Assembly (NCBI GenBank): GCA_022414725.1
Contig: CM039462.1
Coordinates: 15,632,268-15,696,267 of the forward strand
Origin: Microglena sp. YARC
Taxonomy: Eukaryota > Chlorophyta > Chlorophyceae > Chlamydomonadales > Chlamydomonadaceae
Reading direction: 5' to 3'
Length of the DNA: 64,000 nucleotides
The notes below the pieces were generated by a model. That model made no database searches, was not told the DNA's origin, and saw nothing but the letters and a program-made list of their open reading frames with translations. The translations under genes and the position numbers were made by a program. Below are positions 1-11,249 of the stretch, piece after piece. Position 1 is the stretch's first letter. Every line of letters begins with the position of its first letter.

Positions 1-755
1 AGAGGTGTTCGAGAAGGAGCAAAAGGGGGCAACGGAAGAGAGTTAGTTACGAGACCATTGGCTGACATGTCAGGCTTCATCTCTGGTCAGACAGGTCGGC
101 AGTCGGACGCAACAGACGGACAAATGGGTAACCCTGAGGGCTCCTGCCCCTTTGAAGAGGGGGCTCCACCAAAAAGTCCGCCTGACCAGTCCCCGTTGGC
201 AGCTGATGGCACCCTGCCCACTAGGATAGCAACACCCAACCTTACTAAGGGTGGTCAAGGCTAACCTCCCCACCCTAATCCACACGGGAGGGAACAACAT
301 GCATTGCTCCTACGCCTCCTTGTGGACCACAGCATCCCCGCACACCTTCCACATGCTAGCCACCCCTGGTGGCAGCAGGCATCAGTCCCCTTCGGTGGGC
401 AGTTGGATACAAATTCATAAGGCTAGGTGGATCCGATTATGGAACAAGAATCTAGCCTGTATACAGAGAAATCCATATGGTAGTAGCCCCCGCCCACCCT
501 TGCCAGATACCTGCCCTATTTATCACACATGCCAAGATGGTGCTAAGCACATGCTAGCTGGCTGCAAAGACCCAACCTTAACTGGAATGCATATAAATCA
601 GCATAACCTCGCAGTGAAATTAACAGAAAGCAGGGGCCAATGGGGATCAAGGATGGAAACTCATGTATGTGGACGCAGGCAAATTTGAGGACCTCCCCAT
701 GGGGGTCCAGAGGAATAGGCCGCCCTCGTGGCTTAACCCCCCTAACATGGCCATG
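1..755 (+). pseudogene. LINE 3' fragment, RLE-coding region (part 1)
   Basis: Degraded C-terminal region of the same LINE family as the copies at 6483 and 29122. Around 510-590 it reads CPIYHTCQDGAKHMLAGC, which lines up with CPICHTCEDGAGHILAGC in the copy at 40099. That is the zinc-knuckle-like CCHC motif of a restriction-like endonuclease (here the second Cys is Tyr). A degenerate QHN follows in place of RHD, then a DAGKFEDLP segment matching DAGKEEDLP. The upstream stretch (about 150-480) matches the RNase H to RLE linker. The reading frame is broken and it is interrupted at 755 by two MITEs. Homology is seen directly; the RLE identity is inferred from motif order. Confidence 0.6.
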
Positions 756-763
756 CTCACCAG

Positions 764-964
764 CACTGTTTCTTTTTTGGGCTACGCGTAGCAGCTTCTA
801 GGCAGCTCCCTTTCCCTGTCCTTGAGCCAAACCTGAAGCTAGCTAGTGCGCCTGAAAGCTGATGTGACAAGCATTCCAATACAGCTTCAAGCATTGGTTT
901 TACCCAGTGGCTGGCTATTGGAGCTAGTGGAAAGCTGGCATAAGTAGCCAAAAATGAATCAGTG
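764..964. mobile_element. MITE, ~201 bp, 8-bp TSD
   Basis: The left end CACTGTTTCTTTTTTGG and the right end (ending CAGTG) are imperfect terminal inverted repeats. They are followed inward by the family's AGCAGCTTCTAGGCAGCTCC motif and its decayed inverse. The flanks 756-763 and 965-972 are both CTCACCAG. An 8-9 bp duplication with long TIRs suggests a Mutator-like non-autonomous element (inference). No coding capacity. It sits inside a LINE fragment. Confidence 0.7.
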
Positions 965-987
965 CTCACCAGGGTCAAACTCAGACC

Positions 988-1189
988 ATCGTTTTTCTTT
1001 TCAACTATGAGCCGCAGCTTCTAGGCAGCTCCCCTGCCTCCCTATCCAGCAAAACCTAACGCAGTCTACTGCACCTGGACACTGCTGTCATCAGTCATTT
1101 ACACTTGTTGAAATGTCGGCGAAGAGCCCAGTTGATGAGTCAGGGAGCTGCCTAGAAGCTGCTGCTCGAAGCTGAAAAGAAAAACACTG
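988..1189. mobile_element. MITE, ~202 bp, 9-bp TSD
   Basis: Same family as the element at 764. The left end ATCGTTTTTCTTTTC and the right end GAAAAGAAAAACACTG are inverted repeats, continuing inward to CAGCTTCTAGGCAGCTCCC at 1013-1031 and its reverse complement near 1143-1162. The flanks 979-987 and 1190-1198 are both ACTCAGACC, a 9-bp target-site duplication typical of Mutator-like elements. It lies 15 bp from the TSD of the neighbouring copy. Confidence 0.75.
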
Positions 1190-1198
1190 ACTCAGACC

Positions 1199-1570
1199 GT
1201 ACCTCCTCTGTGTCAACGGACCACGGTATCAACACACATGCTCCACTCCCCACCTCCTGCCCCCCCCACTCACATGCGTGAGGGTCGGCTAGTCTCTGAC
1301 CACCAACCACTCATTGAATGTGTGATAATAAGGGAATCAGCACAAGACCCTCTCGCAGGCTCTCACAAGCTCAGGGATAACAGAGTGAATTTTCTCAGAT
1401 ATTACTTTGGGTCCACAGAGGCCATACCCATCAACACACTTCCTAACCTCACAAAGTACCTAGCGGATCTCCAGAGTAGCTGCCCTCAAGCTCTGCACCA
1501 AACTTCACACCCACGCCACTGTCTCCTTCCGGTCCATTGTCGCGTGCAGCCGGCGTATGGACCAGGCCCC
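1199..1570 (+). pseudogene. LINE 3' fragment, RLE C-terminal part (part 2)
   Basis: Continues the LINE fragment after the two MITEs. From 1225 it aligns with 48570 onward (shared CAACACACATGCTCCA, then a C-rich stretch, then a region corresponding to VEVGYCSDTN). Further on, YYFGSTEAIPINTLPNLT matches the VGTTGTIPTSF region after the RLE motif in the copy at 40550. It ends in a C-rich run with no recognisable tail. Confidence 0.55.
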
Positions 1571-1596
1571 AAATCTCCCCCTGGGGGCTGAAGGCC

Positions 1597-1607
1597 CCCC
1601 CCCCCCC

Positions 1608-1680
<73 letters not shown>
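1597..1680. repeat. Long poly(C) tract
   Basis: About 84 nearly uninterrupted C residues with one A near 1609. This is exceptionally long for a mononucleotide C run. Proline- or glycine-rich open frames across it are artefacts. It directly follows the LINE fragment. Confidence 0.95.
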
Positions 1681-2383
1681 TACACCACCACCTACCACCA
1701 CCACCTGTATTGGTCTTAGTTGGCGCCCTGGTGAAAGCAAATGGGCTGGTCCCCTCATCCCCACGCCTGGTAATAAGGCTTTCTATTTATTTTACACACT
1801 AACACACGACCACCCACCCGCCCACTCAAACCACAGCAGGCACCTCCCTACCTCCCTACACACACACACAGAGTTGGCAAAATGCAGTTTTGGAGCACAG
1901 TGTGCGGCGACACTTACAACTATTATGTTACCCTGCATGCACAGATAAGGTTGGGTGATATCAAATCGGGTCTTATCAGATTAGGCGTAACGTTGGCCTG
2001 GCTGCAACGTCAGTGCGCACGTGAGGAGAGCGCGAAGAGGGTTGATGCTTGATTGCGTCCATGGCTCAAACGGACTTTATTCCCACATTCTTGAGATTGA
2101 ATGCATAAGGTTAAGTCTAGTCAGCTCGCGAAAATAAATTTGTTTTGTTTGGGGGGGGCGTGGGAGGGCGCCTGTCGAAGCTGCGTACACATTTGCGATT
2201 TGACATTAGAACCAAGCTGAACCTAGTCAAGACTCGAAAAGGAAATGCACTGTAGTCCGCAGTTCCTCTCACCAAAAGACACACCGCCAACAGATCCAGG
2301 GCAGGGCAGTCGCCCGGCTGCCGGCTGTCGGTCTTGCGGAACGACCCATGAGCTTGAGCCCTGAACCCCACTCCGAATACGGT
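1681..2383. other. Intergenic region upstream of LHC gene
   Basis: No coding region recognised. It contains a short CA run near 1859-1870 and otherwise mixed sequence, presumably including the promoter of the downstream LHC gene. Confidence 0.5.
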
Positions 2384-2391
2384 TTTTTATA
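2384..2391 (+). promoter_or_regulatory. Possible TATA-like element of LHC gene
   Basis: TTTTATAG lies about 70 nt upstream of the LHC start codon, a plausible TATA position for a short 5' leader. This rests on sequence and position only. Confidence 0.3.
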
Positions 2392-2457
2392 GCTTGTCCA
2401 TGCTCCTTCATTACCTTTACAGTCCCCACCCCTGTTCAAACCCAACCCACCAGCCAG

Positions 2458-3190
2458 ATGTCTGCCGCTCTCATGCAGTCCGCTACCCGCAGGAGCGTGA
2501 TCGCCTCCGCCAAGAAGACCGCCAAGGTCGTCAAGTCTTCCGACTCTCTGTGGTACGGCCCCGACAGGCCTCAGTACCTGGGCCCCTTCTCTGGTAGAGC
2601 AGCCTTTAACGCCGCAGTATGCGCAAAGCGTTAGCCATCCTATTCGGTAAAAGCACCCCACCAGCTCAAGCACCCCCCGCGTTCCCATCAGTCGATGTAG
2701 ATTACGGACACCGACACCGATAGAGTAACCTAAAGCCTGAACGTCGCATGTGAAATCTGATCCCGATTCTGAACACCTGAACTGCTACAACCATGCTTCG
2801 GGCATCATAGATGCAGGCGGATGATTGGGGATCTAACCAGGTGGTCCTGTGGGGTGAGCTGGGGTGGGTTTTATTCCCCACACAACCTGTCTTCCTTGTT
2901 CCTGGACGCTCTCCCGTTCCCGACTATGCGATTTGTGCACCCAAACATCCGAAAATATCGTCCGTTGGGGTGCGGGTGCCCTACCCAGAGGGTCAGTTGC
3001 CTATCCAAGTCGTTATTTGTTCTCGGCTCCTTTCACTGATGACTCGGCATGTACCGAGGCATACGTATATTCCTCGTAGTTCCGTACCTAGATACCCCGA
3101 ATGATTCCCTAAGCACTCTCTGGCCAGGCAGTATTATGACTCTCCCGCCACCCTGCCCCACCTACCCTGCCTACCCACCTACCTTTCATC

Positions 3191-3221
<31 letters not shown>

Positions 3222-4571
3222 ACACCACACACACACACACACACAAACCATCAGTATGCCTACGACCACGAAAAAAAAACAACCTTTTCCTGACTGATCG
3301 CGCACAGCCCTAACAAGCGATTCCTAACACAGCCTAACAAGCGATCTGTTGCATGGTTGTAACTGTACCAAAGCTAGTCTACAGCAAACTAATGATGATG
3401 ATCTCCCTGAAAGCCCAAGCTGGTTGTGACTTAACCTAACTAGTCTACGTTGACCACAGCCTTACAAGCGATTTCTTAATGTATCTGTTGCAGGTGACAC
3501 CCCTGGCTACCTGACTGGCGAGTTCCCCGGAGATTACGGATGGGTGAGTCTGAGCAATCCCTTCCCTTAATCTACCTCAGGCTATTCCGGGTTGTTTCAG
3601 GCAATTTCGTGCTATTTCAGGCTATTTTGTTCCCTGTCTAGAGAGATCTCCATAATTTACGGAAGGGTGCATCTGAGCACCCTAGTTCCTTCCTCTAGCC
3701 CATCCCACACCCATCTGCCAGTCCTTGTCCAAAAGCATAGTCAAAGTGCTTCCCACCAACATCAGCCCCTGGCGGTGGTGGTTCGGGTGGTTTTTCAGGT
3801 GTGGCAGTATGTATGTTGAGGTTGTGTGTCCGTGGCTGTTGCGAGAGGGAGGGGAGCTTTGAAGGTAACACATCTACCTGTCAGTCCTTGTTTAAAAGCA
3901 TAGTCTTGAGAGTGTTTCAAAGCACGTAGATCCTCTCGTCCCTATCCCTGAACCTTGACCAAGAAGCTTGCCCTACCTCGAACCGATCACATGCTGGAGC
4001 TTAACATCATTTTAAATCAATAAATAGCACGCCTGATTATGAGGTGGAGGTTGAGCAGGCCAGCCCGTTTGCTTGCACTGGGGCAAACCACCTAACCATC
4101 ATTGTGATATGTTGCAATTGTTAATTTGCCTGCCACAAGCAGCAAACATGTTCTTGACTGCACTGGTAACATGGAGTATCCACATGGCATCTGCATACAT
4201 GTCTGATTCATACACCACAACAGCTTCCATACACCACATGGCATGGCATCCAGATGCACATCCGCACGACATCCGATTTGTACACCACAACAGCTTATAT
4301 ATCCACACAGCAGCCAATTTGTGCACCACAACAGCTTCTAGACATCCACACGACATCCGATTTTGTACACCACAGCATCTTAAACTTATATCGCTTCACC
4401 ATCTCCAGCTGCATCAACACAGCTCCATCTCACTTTGCAGGAGTACATACTCACACAGTACATAATCACACGCCCAGTACGTAGTCACACACACACCCCT
4501 GCAGTACATCCCGTAATCACGTGCGCTGCAGTACATCCCGTAATCACACGCCCGTAATCACAGTGCACAGT

Positions 4572-4611
<40 letters not shown>

Positions 4612-6103
4612 ACCCCACCACACACACACACGCACACGCACATACACCCTACCTCCTGTGTCTCGGGACACCGCCGGCGTCTCTGCCAACCCCTCCCCTC
4701 TCCTCTCCTCTTCTCTTCAAGTCCCCCCCCCCACCCCACCCTGCACACTTTGCCCATCCTCATATCAATCCTGTCTTACCTCAACTTCTCAGGACACCGC
4801 TGGCTTCTCCGCTGACCCCGAGACTTTCTCCAGGTACAGGACCACTGAGGTCATCCACGCCCGCTGGGCTATGTTGGGTGCCCTGGGATGCGTCGTCCCC
4901 GAGCTGCTCAAGGACTCCTTCCCCATTGCGGAGCCAGTTTGGTTCAAGGCTGGATCCCAGATCTTTTGCCGAGGGTGGCCTTGACTACCTCGGTGAGCCC
5001 CCCCCCCCACCCCCACCCCCACCCCCGGATCCTGTGTAGTCTCTCTCCTCGTCCCTCCTCCCTTACTCCCTCTTCTCCCCCCCTTCCTCCTTCCCCCCCC
5101 TTCCTCCCTCCCTCCCTCCTCCCCTCCCTCTCCCCCTCCCTCTCCCCCTCCCTCCCTCCCTCAACAAATTAAGTGCATCTGCTTGTTACCTTTTATCCCC
5201 CATCCTGGCACATAGTTTTTGCGCCCTCCCGCCTGCCCGGTACATTTGATGGATTGTTTAAAAATAATGTAGGAAAAGCCCCCTAATTTAAAAAAATGAA
5301 GGTGACTCCAATTGTGGCTCAATTCAGCATGGGTGTGGGCAGGGATAGGGATTGGGACAGCCTGGGTTGAGGGACGAGGCACCATGGCCAATCAGATCTT
5401 ACTGATGTTTCTGATTATCACTTGATTGATGCTCTTACAGGCCATGACATGCGTTCATGATGTTAATGAGTACCCCTTGACTGTCAAGCAGGCACATTCG
5501 GAGTCTAATAGGGCACCAGGAAAAATGTAATTACCACCACCACCACCATCATTATCCCAACACCATCACCATCTAAACACCTGTGTGTAGTAACCTCTGT
5601 CACCGTAATTGGCTCCACACAAGTGCAATTGTTTCAGGGTTTCGCTGTAGGATTCCCCCTGAACAACCCTGGCTCTTGTCCCGCAGCACAAGAAGAAAAG
5701 CACAAGAAAAAAATTGACTCCTGTCTCCCCTTCTCCCCCCTCAGGAAACGAGAGCCTGATCCATGCCCAGAGCATCCTCGCCATCCTGGCCTTCCAGGTT
5801 GTCGTCATGTCCCAGGCTGAGTCTTTCCGTAATGCCGGTGAGGCCCCCGGTGTTGAGGGACTTGACTCCCTGTACCCCGGAGGACCCTTCGACCCCCTGT
5901 CCCTGGCTGACGACCCCGAGACCTTCGCTGAGCTGAAGATCAAGGAGATCAAGAACGGTCGCTTGGCTATGTTCTCCATGTTCGGATTCTACGTCCAGGC
6001 CATTGTCACCGGAAAGGGACCCCTGGAGAACCTGTCCGAGCACTTGGCCGACCCCGGCGTCAACAACGCCTTTGCCTCCGCCACCAAGTTCACCCCCCTG
6101 TAA
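2458..6103 (+). CDS. LHCB: Light-harvesting chlorophyll a/b-binding protein (LHCII type), 4 exons
   Basis: Chloroplast thylakoid antenna protein that binds chlorophylls a and b and carotenoids and delivers excitation energy, mainly to photosystem II. Exons: 2458-2593, 3494-3543, 4793-4992, 5745-6103, all with GT/AG introns. The product is about 247 aa, a normal LHCII length. A basic Ser/Ala-rich N-terminal transit-like segment is followed by [15 protein letters not shown] and [14 protein letters not shown]. Helix B carries [14 protein letters not shown], helix [15 protein letters not shown], and helix [16 protein letters not shown] (chlorophyll-ligand Glu/His/Asn and Arg residues). The C-terminus is ASATKFTPL. 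One extra T in a T run near 4963-4966 (ATCTTTTGCC) shifts the frame and makes a premature TGA at 4982-4984; without it the frame runs on exactly. This is either a sequencing error or a real null allele. Codons strongly prefer C or G at position 3. Introns 1 and 2 carry decayed copies of the adjacent splice junctions. Confidence 0.95.
3190..3245. repeat. Poly(C) plus (CA)n in LHC intron 1
   Basis: A run of about 17 C residues passes into (CA)n dinucleotides. It is intronic and non-coding. Confidence 0.9.
3303..3350 (+). repeat. Decayed copies of LHC intron 1 acceptor region
   Basis: Two stretches, TAACAAGCGATTCCTAACA and CCTAACAAGCGATCTGTTGC, resemble the sequence just before the true exon 2 acceptor (CCTTACAAGCGATTTCTTAA then CTGTTGCAG at 3465-3493). 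They look like partial tandem copies of the 3' splice-site region left inside the intron. Confidence 0.5.
3640..3694 (+). repeat. Decayed copy of LHC exon 2 donor junction
   Basis: TTTACGGAAGGGTGCATCTG, continuing AGCACCCTAG, aligns with the true exon 2 end plus donor ATTACGGATGGGTGAGTCTG, continuing AGCAATCCC, at 3533-3561. The copy lies about 125 bp downstream in intron 2 and its donor is mutated (GTGCAT for GTGAGT). Confidence 0.55.
4200..4380. repeat. Imperfect ~50-bp tandem repeats in LHC intron 2
   Basis: The block CACCACAACAGCTT recurs near 4213, 4283 and 4325 together with CCACACGACATCCGATTT-like blocks. Intronic, degenerate, no coding function seen. Confidence 0.6.
4573..4637. repeat. 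Poly(C) tract plus CA repeats in LHC intron 2
   Basis: About 38 C residues, then CACCCCACCA and (CA)n. Same type of C-rich tract as at 1597 and 51724. Confidence 0.9.
4651..4695 (+). pseudogene. Partial copy of LHC exon 3 start within intron 2
   Basis: TCTCGGGACACCGCCGGCGT, continuing CTCTGCCAACCCC, aligns with the true acceptor plus exon start TCTCAGGACACCGCTGGCTT, continuing CTCCGCTGACCCC, at 4787. It reads DTAGVSANP against DTAGFSADP. The acceptor AG is mutated to GG, so it should not be used. The copy is separated from the real exon by a pyrimidine-rich stretch. Confidence 0.75.
5041..5163. repeat. Pyrimidine-rich CTCCC repeat, LHC intron 3
   Basis: An almost pure C/T tract of CCCTCC-type units in the third LHC intron. 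Confidence 0.85.
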
Positions 6104-6167
6104 ATTGGATTGGAGATACTTGTTTTTTCAGCCATCTCTATAGACAGTTGGAAGACTTGTCCCCCCC

Positions 6168-6172
6168 TGTAA
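6168..6172 (+). promoter_or_regulatory. Candidate TGTAA poly(A) signal
   Basis: TGTAA lies 65 nt after the LHC stop codon. TGTAA is the common polyadenylation signal of many chlorophyte algae. A second TGTAA occurs near 6235. The rest of 6104-6482 shows no gene. Confidence 0.35.
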
Positions 6173-8224
6173 ATAGTGCAAAACTTGAACCTGCGCCTCG
6201 TGGGGTGCCTCGTGTTGGTTACATGGCTCCAGCCTGTAAGGCTTGCCGTCTTTGGCTGTAGCATACTCAACTAAAATCTATTCTTACCGGAGACAGCCGT
6301 TACTAATCTGGTCTGATAACCTTCACTGGGTAGCTTCTTCCAGGCTGTCGGTACAAAATGCTGGTTTCTCCTGCAATGTGTGTTTGGACAATTCTTCCTT
6401 TTGCTGTAACGTTTGATAGCACGCGCAAGCTCTGATTCCAAACCCCTAAGCGACGGTTTCCTGCAAAATACTTTCAGGCGTTCGGTTCTCGATGGTGATA
6501 GGAGACAGATGCTGGACTCGGGCTCTGGCTGCATGGTTTATTACAATGCACCCAGACAGGTCTATGGCTCGAGCCCTTGCAAGGTTCCCAAATCCCAAAC
6601 CTGCCTTGGAAGAGATAGAAGACTTCCCTCCGTGCAGTCATGCGCTAGTCCAAGCTCAAGCGCGGTAGCAGAGAGCGCGAACAAAAACCCTGGTACTCCT
6701 GGTAGTAGCCATTCTCCAGTATGTACCATGCATGCGGACGGGAAAGTTCCTCTTGAGGCTAACCCCAGGGGCTGGCTCTAGAAGCTGCTGTTCGTTGCTG
6801 AAAAGAACAACTATGGCCAACAGCCCAACGCATACCCAGCAATGGACCATCACAAATCTGCGCTTGAGAAACGTTAACTTTTGAACGACATGGGAATTGG
6901 ACACTGTCAGTCAAATAGTCAATCGCAAGGTAAGGGCTCGTGCATTTCATTTGTATTGTTGGAAGACCCCCGTCGGATGTATGGACCACAAATAAAGTGC
7001 GGTACAAAGTACGATAAGACCAGGCAAAAAATGTGTAATTATAGCACAAAATCGGACATTTGATGCTTTTTGTCACGATATGAAGGCTTTGTGAGTACAT
7101 TTAAGCATTCGTAATAACTAGAAGGCGGTGTCACACCAGTCCGGCTTCTGAAAGTCTGGATGCTAGGGACTACACCATTCGAATTTCCCATGTAACCTTC
7201 TCGCTACTCATTCTCCTTCTTAGCATTCGCGTAGCGCATTCGCATCCTCCTGCGACTGCGCTACCGAATGATACCACCTGCTCTCTGTTTCGTGCAGTTT
7301 TTGGTCAACTCTCCCGAAACTGCAACCAAACAGGAGCTCATGCTTCCGCAGAGGCGATGCTGCTATCGAAGTGGCTGTCTTCAACATCTGACGCGAGTCG
7401 CAGCAATCGCTGTGATCGCAGGGTGATGTGCGGTTATTTTGGTCGGCTGCACCCTCTGGGCAGTCGGAAGTATGAATTTCCGGACAGAATGCGCCTCTCC
7501 TGGACTTCCCAACAGGGGGGGATGCAAAGCGCGTATCCCTGGTGCATTCTTGATGGTCGCTGCCAGGAGCGAAGGCTCCATGCAATCGAGAAACCTACTA
7601 ACGAACACTTTCCCCCTCCATGCAGGTACCCAGGACAGCTACCTGCTTTTTCGAACGCGGACCTTCCCACCGAGCGTCACATTACCCTTCTGAACGCGGA
7701 CCCGCAGACCGATCGTCATAAACGACTCCTGGCAACTACCACAAATAGTAAGGCCTCATCACTCGAACAGCTCAAGCGCGACACAACTTGCCCAATCATG
7801 TACAAAATTAGCCCCCGTGCCGCACAAGAATTGCATAAGCAAGGAGAGTCGAAACAAGAAAAGCCGAAGCAGGGTAAGATCCATACTAGCGGCTCTGCGA
7901 ATATAGAAACACCGCCTTGCTACCAATTCCAACCTAACGCGACCATGCGATCAGGGCAATGCAGCGAACTCAGATCACCAACCTGCCGCCAGGACCCACA
8001 TGAGACGATTTCTCAACCATGCAACTATGCGACCAGGTGACCATGCCAACACCCAAAATCTAGATCACCAACTTGCTGTCAATACCCACCTGAAGAGACC
8101 ATGCCACCTTGCAATCATACCATCGTACGACCCTTCACACACAGCATGCCCCCACCAAAAAGTCATCATCATAATAAACACCAAGTCTCTCCTCGCAAAG
8201 GAGCACAAGCCTCTCTCCAAAAGA

Positions 8225-8510
8225 GCACAAGTCTTCCTCCAAAGAAGCAACAAGCCTCATTACAAACGAGCACAAGTCCTTCCTACAAAGAAGCAACAAG
8301 CCTCATTACAAACGAGTACAAGTCTTCCTACAAAGAAGCAACAAGCCTCATTACAAACGAGCACAAGTCTTCCTACAAAGAAGCAACAAGCCTCATTACA
8401 AACGAGCACAAGTCTTCCTACAAAGAAGCAACAAGCCTCATTACAAACGAGCACAAGTCTTCCTACAAAGAAGCAACAAGCCTCATTACAAACGAGCAAG
8501 TCTTCCTACA
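8225..8510 (+). repeat. 45-bp tandem repeat inside LINE copy A
   Basis: About six units of CACAAGTCTTCCTACAAAGA, continuing AGCAACAAGCCTCATTACAAACGAG. The 45-bp length keeps every frame open, giving a 15-residue peptide repeat (TSTSLPTKKQQASLQ in one frame, KSSYKEATSLITNEH in another). It matches the array at 30859 in copy B. Which frame, if any, is translated cannot be told. Confidence 0.85.
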
Positions 8511-9419
8511 AAGGAGCAACAAGCCTTCCTCCAAAGAAGCACAAAATCTTCCCCCAAAGAAGTAACAAGCCTTCCCACAAAGAAGCTAAAGCCCCTCTCC
8601 CCAAAAGCATCCAATAGAGTAGGCACCCTGGCCCAATATGTACACCATGTGCAACCTAGGTGTGATCAGAGGATGGCCCAAAGACACTCCTGGGTAAATC
8701 CATACCTGAGCATGTGCCCTCATGGTGATACCATTTCTAGTATTTTTTCGGTGGTGGCTCACTCCCTATGCCTCAGACGCATGGGCCCAGGGGCTCATAC
8801 TATGGAACATTATAATAGCGGGATGGGCATTAATCACCACATGCATCTACCTGACCCTGCCAGACTGCCCCCCCCTACCCTAAACAGAGCTACTAGACGT
8901 AGACAGGGAAGAGGCAGCAAGGCTTTTATCTTTAAGGCACGGAGATGCTCATGTAAGAAGACGTGGTCCCCTGCCGCCCCCTGCCTCATCATCGGAACCT
9001 CCATGCTATTATATTACCTCCCGGTAACCACCTGCTTGCATTACCTCATGACTCCCCAGGTCATCACCAGCCTCATACACCTCACCATCCTCACTCCTAT
9101 CCTCAGCCTAATTACACCTCAACCCGCTTGCCTGCCCCTCACCCCACCTGTAGAGGAAGGGGTCAGACCTCGCCCCCACTCCATACCCCTACCCCCGCCC
9201 ACCCCCTCATACTGGGAACCTCAAGTATTCGACCTCTGCCAGGCCCACTCAATGAATAGCCAACTTGGGGGTCCCCAGGCCACCAACAGCCTCCCCCACC
9301 CAGCCATCCCCACCAGCCTAAACACATCCAGATCCAACTGCCCACCCCCCCACCCCACGTGTAGAGGAGGAGACCAACCCCCTCTCCCCCTCCCTCTTCT
9401 CCCCTCCCAACCCCACCTC

Positions 9420-10640
9420 CCATACTGGGAACCCCAAGCATATAATTTTCTGCCAGTCCCACGCCATAAATACCTACCTAGGAGGTCCGTACATAGAACC
9501 CCTAGCTATCCTCGCATACGCTGATCACCTCCACACCAGCCGCCGTAGAATTAGGGACGAGCACTACACAACTGGACACGGCCAGGGGCAACTTCTCAGT
9601 CCCCCTGCTTAGCTCCTTCCTGCATCTACACCACCCCCATTGTGGGCATCCTCACCCCGTTGTATAACCCCCCTTACACCCCTGCTCAGCTTCCCCTTCC
9701 TAACCATGGACACCGAGAGACATACCCCAAGGGCATCATGCCGGGCAGCACAAAAGGAACAGATATTAGAGCGCCTCCACCCCCACCAGGCATGCATACT
9801 CAACTTCAGCACGGTATTTGGCCATGCAGCCACAATCAAACACTTCCAGGGTGAGTGGTACTTGATAGACTCTCTCAAACACCAACCCCATTCTTCCTGA
9901 ACACCCCTCGTAAATGGGCGAGCTCCAGGGCCACACCTATACACTACAACCAGGACAACCCAATGAAGCATGGCTAGATCACAACCCCATCAACCCTATG
10001 GAGGAGGACCTCCGGAGGACCCCATGGAGGAGGACCAAGCCACCACCCCCACCCCCGCCGTACAAACAACCCAGACCACCCACCGCACCAATCTCCCATA
10101 TTGGGAACCCCAAATCGACTCCAACTGCCAAATACACTCCATCAACATTTACCTGGGGTACAAAGCTCTTGATCTTGACGAAATCCTAGACTTTTCTGTA
10201 AAATTAGACACTCATGTGCGCAACTATACGTGCCAACAATGGACCCTAGAAGGGCACTATGACAGTCTCACTGGTAACTATTCTAGCAATCTTATTAATT
10301 TCTACCTTTCTTCCAACAAAATCTCACCTTGGCCTCCTTACTAAGCACACAAACCCAAGATACCATTCCCCACCATATTTGCCCCACACAGAAATCGCAG
10401 GGACTTCACTGACCTACTCTGAAGGTATCATGCTGGGCAGCTCACAGATGCAGATCCTACAACGCATCCCTACCAACTGCTCTTGCTTCCTCCTACATTA
10501 TCACTCTGGATATGGACATGCTAAGGCCATTAAGCAACTGGACGGTGAGTGGTGGGATATGAACTCTGAAGGCCCCTATCCCCTGAAGCCTCCTGACTGG
10601 CAACATCTTCAAGGGCACATTTACACCCTTACAGACACAT
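9420..10640 (+). pseudogene. LINE ORF1-like region with two protease-like domains (copy A)
   Basis: Two tandem homologous domains, each starting with a YWEPQ motif. Domain 1 (about 9420-9940): YWEPQ, then CQSHAINTYLGG when read with copy B, later GHAATIKHFQGEWYLIDSL. Domain 2 (about 10098-10640): YWEPQ, CQIHSINIYLGYKALDLDE, later GYGHAKAIKQLDGEWWDMNS. A third partial start, YWEPQVFDLCQAHSMNSQLG, lies at 9210-9270. A Cys-x-x-His-Ser/Ala-Ile-Asn start and a later Gly-His plus Trp-Tyr-x-x-Asp resemble papain-fold cysteine peptidases of the Josephin/OTU kind. That assignment is inferred from pattern only. Frames are interrupted by homopolymer indels. Confidence 0.55.
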
Positions 10641-11249
10641 CTGGACTACCCTGCCCTCAACTTTTCCAGCCTGAAATTTACTATGAACCAAACAACCCAA
10701 CTCAAAACTATCATTATAGACCTACCTACCACTCTTACTCACAATGCTACCGACTCCTCAGACCAGATAGTTCTTACAGACCAGATGGATCTTACAGACT
10801 CCTCACAACTTCAACAACTTCTCTCAGACCTTCCACACCCTACAGATCACATTCACCCTGCAGATCCTACAGAGCCCCCAGCTCCTACAGAAACTGTAGA
10901 CCTTGTCTCTGATGATGAGGAGCCTCCCAAATCTAAGAAACCTAAAAGAACCTCTACCCGTTGCAACCCCACTTCCCTCCACTCAAACTCTACACATAAA
11001 TCACCGACCACCAAAAACACACCCAGGGATACAACTCAACCTCCCAAGACTAACCTTCCTATCCCTACTAGACCTGCCATACCGACAGCAACAAGATGCG
11101 CCAGAGCAGGATCTTTGGAGCAGAACCTCCTACCAAGAAACCTACTCCCCCCAGACTCACCACAAAAACCCTTCCAACGAAAAGAATTAAAATAACCCAC
11201 ACTACCTCATATCCTGTTCAACAGCAGCAAACTGCACTCTATCTCACTA

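Noticed and set aside
1486..1802. Polyproline and polyglycine ORFs over the C tract
   Set aside because: Products of a homopolymer; no conserved start or flanking domain.
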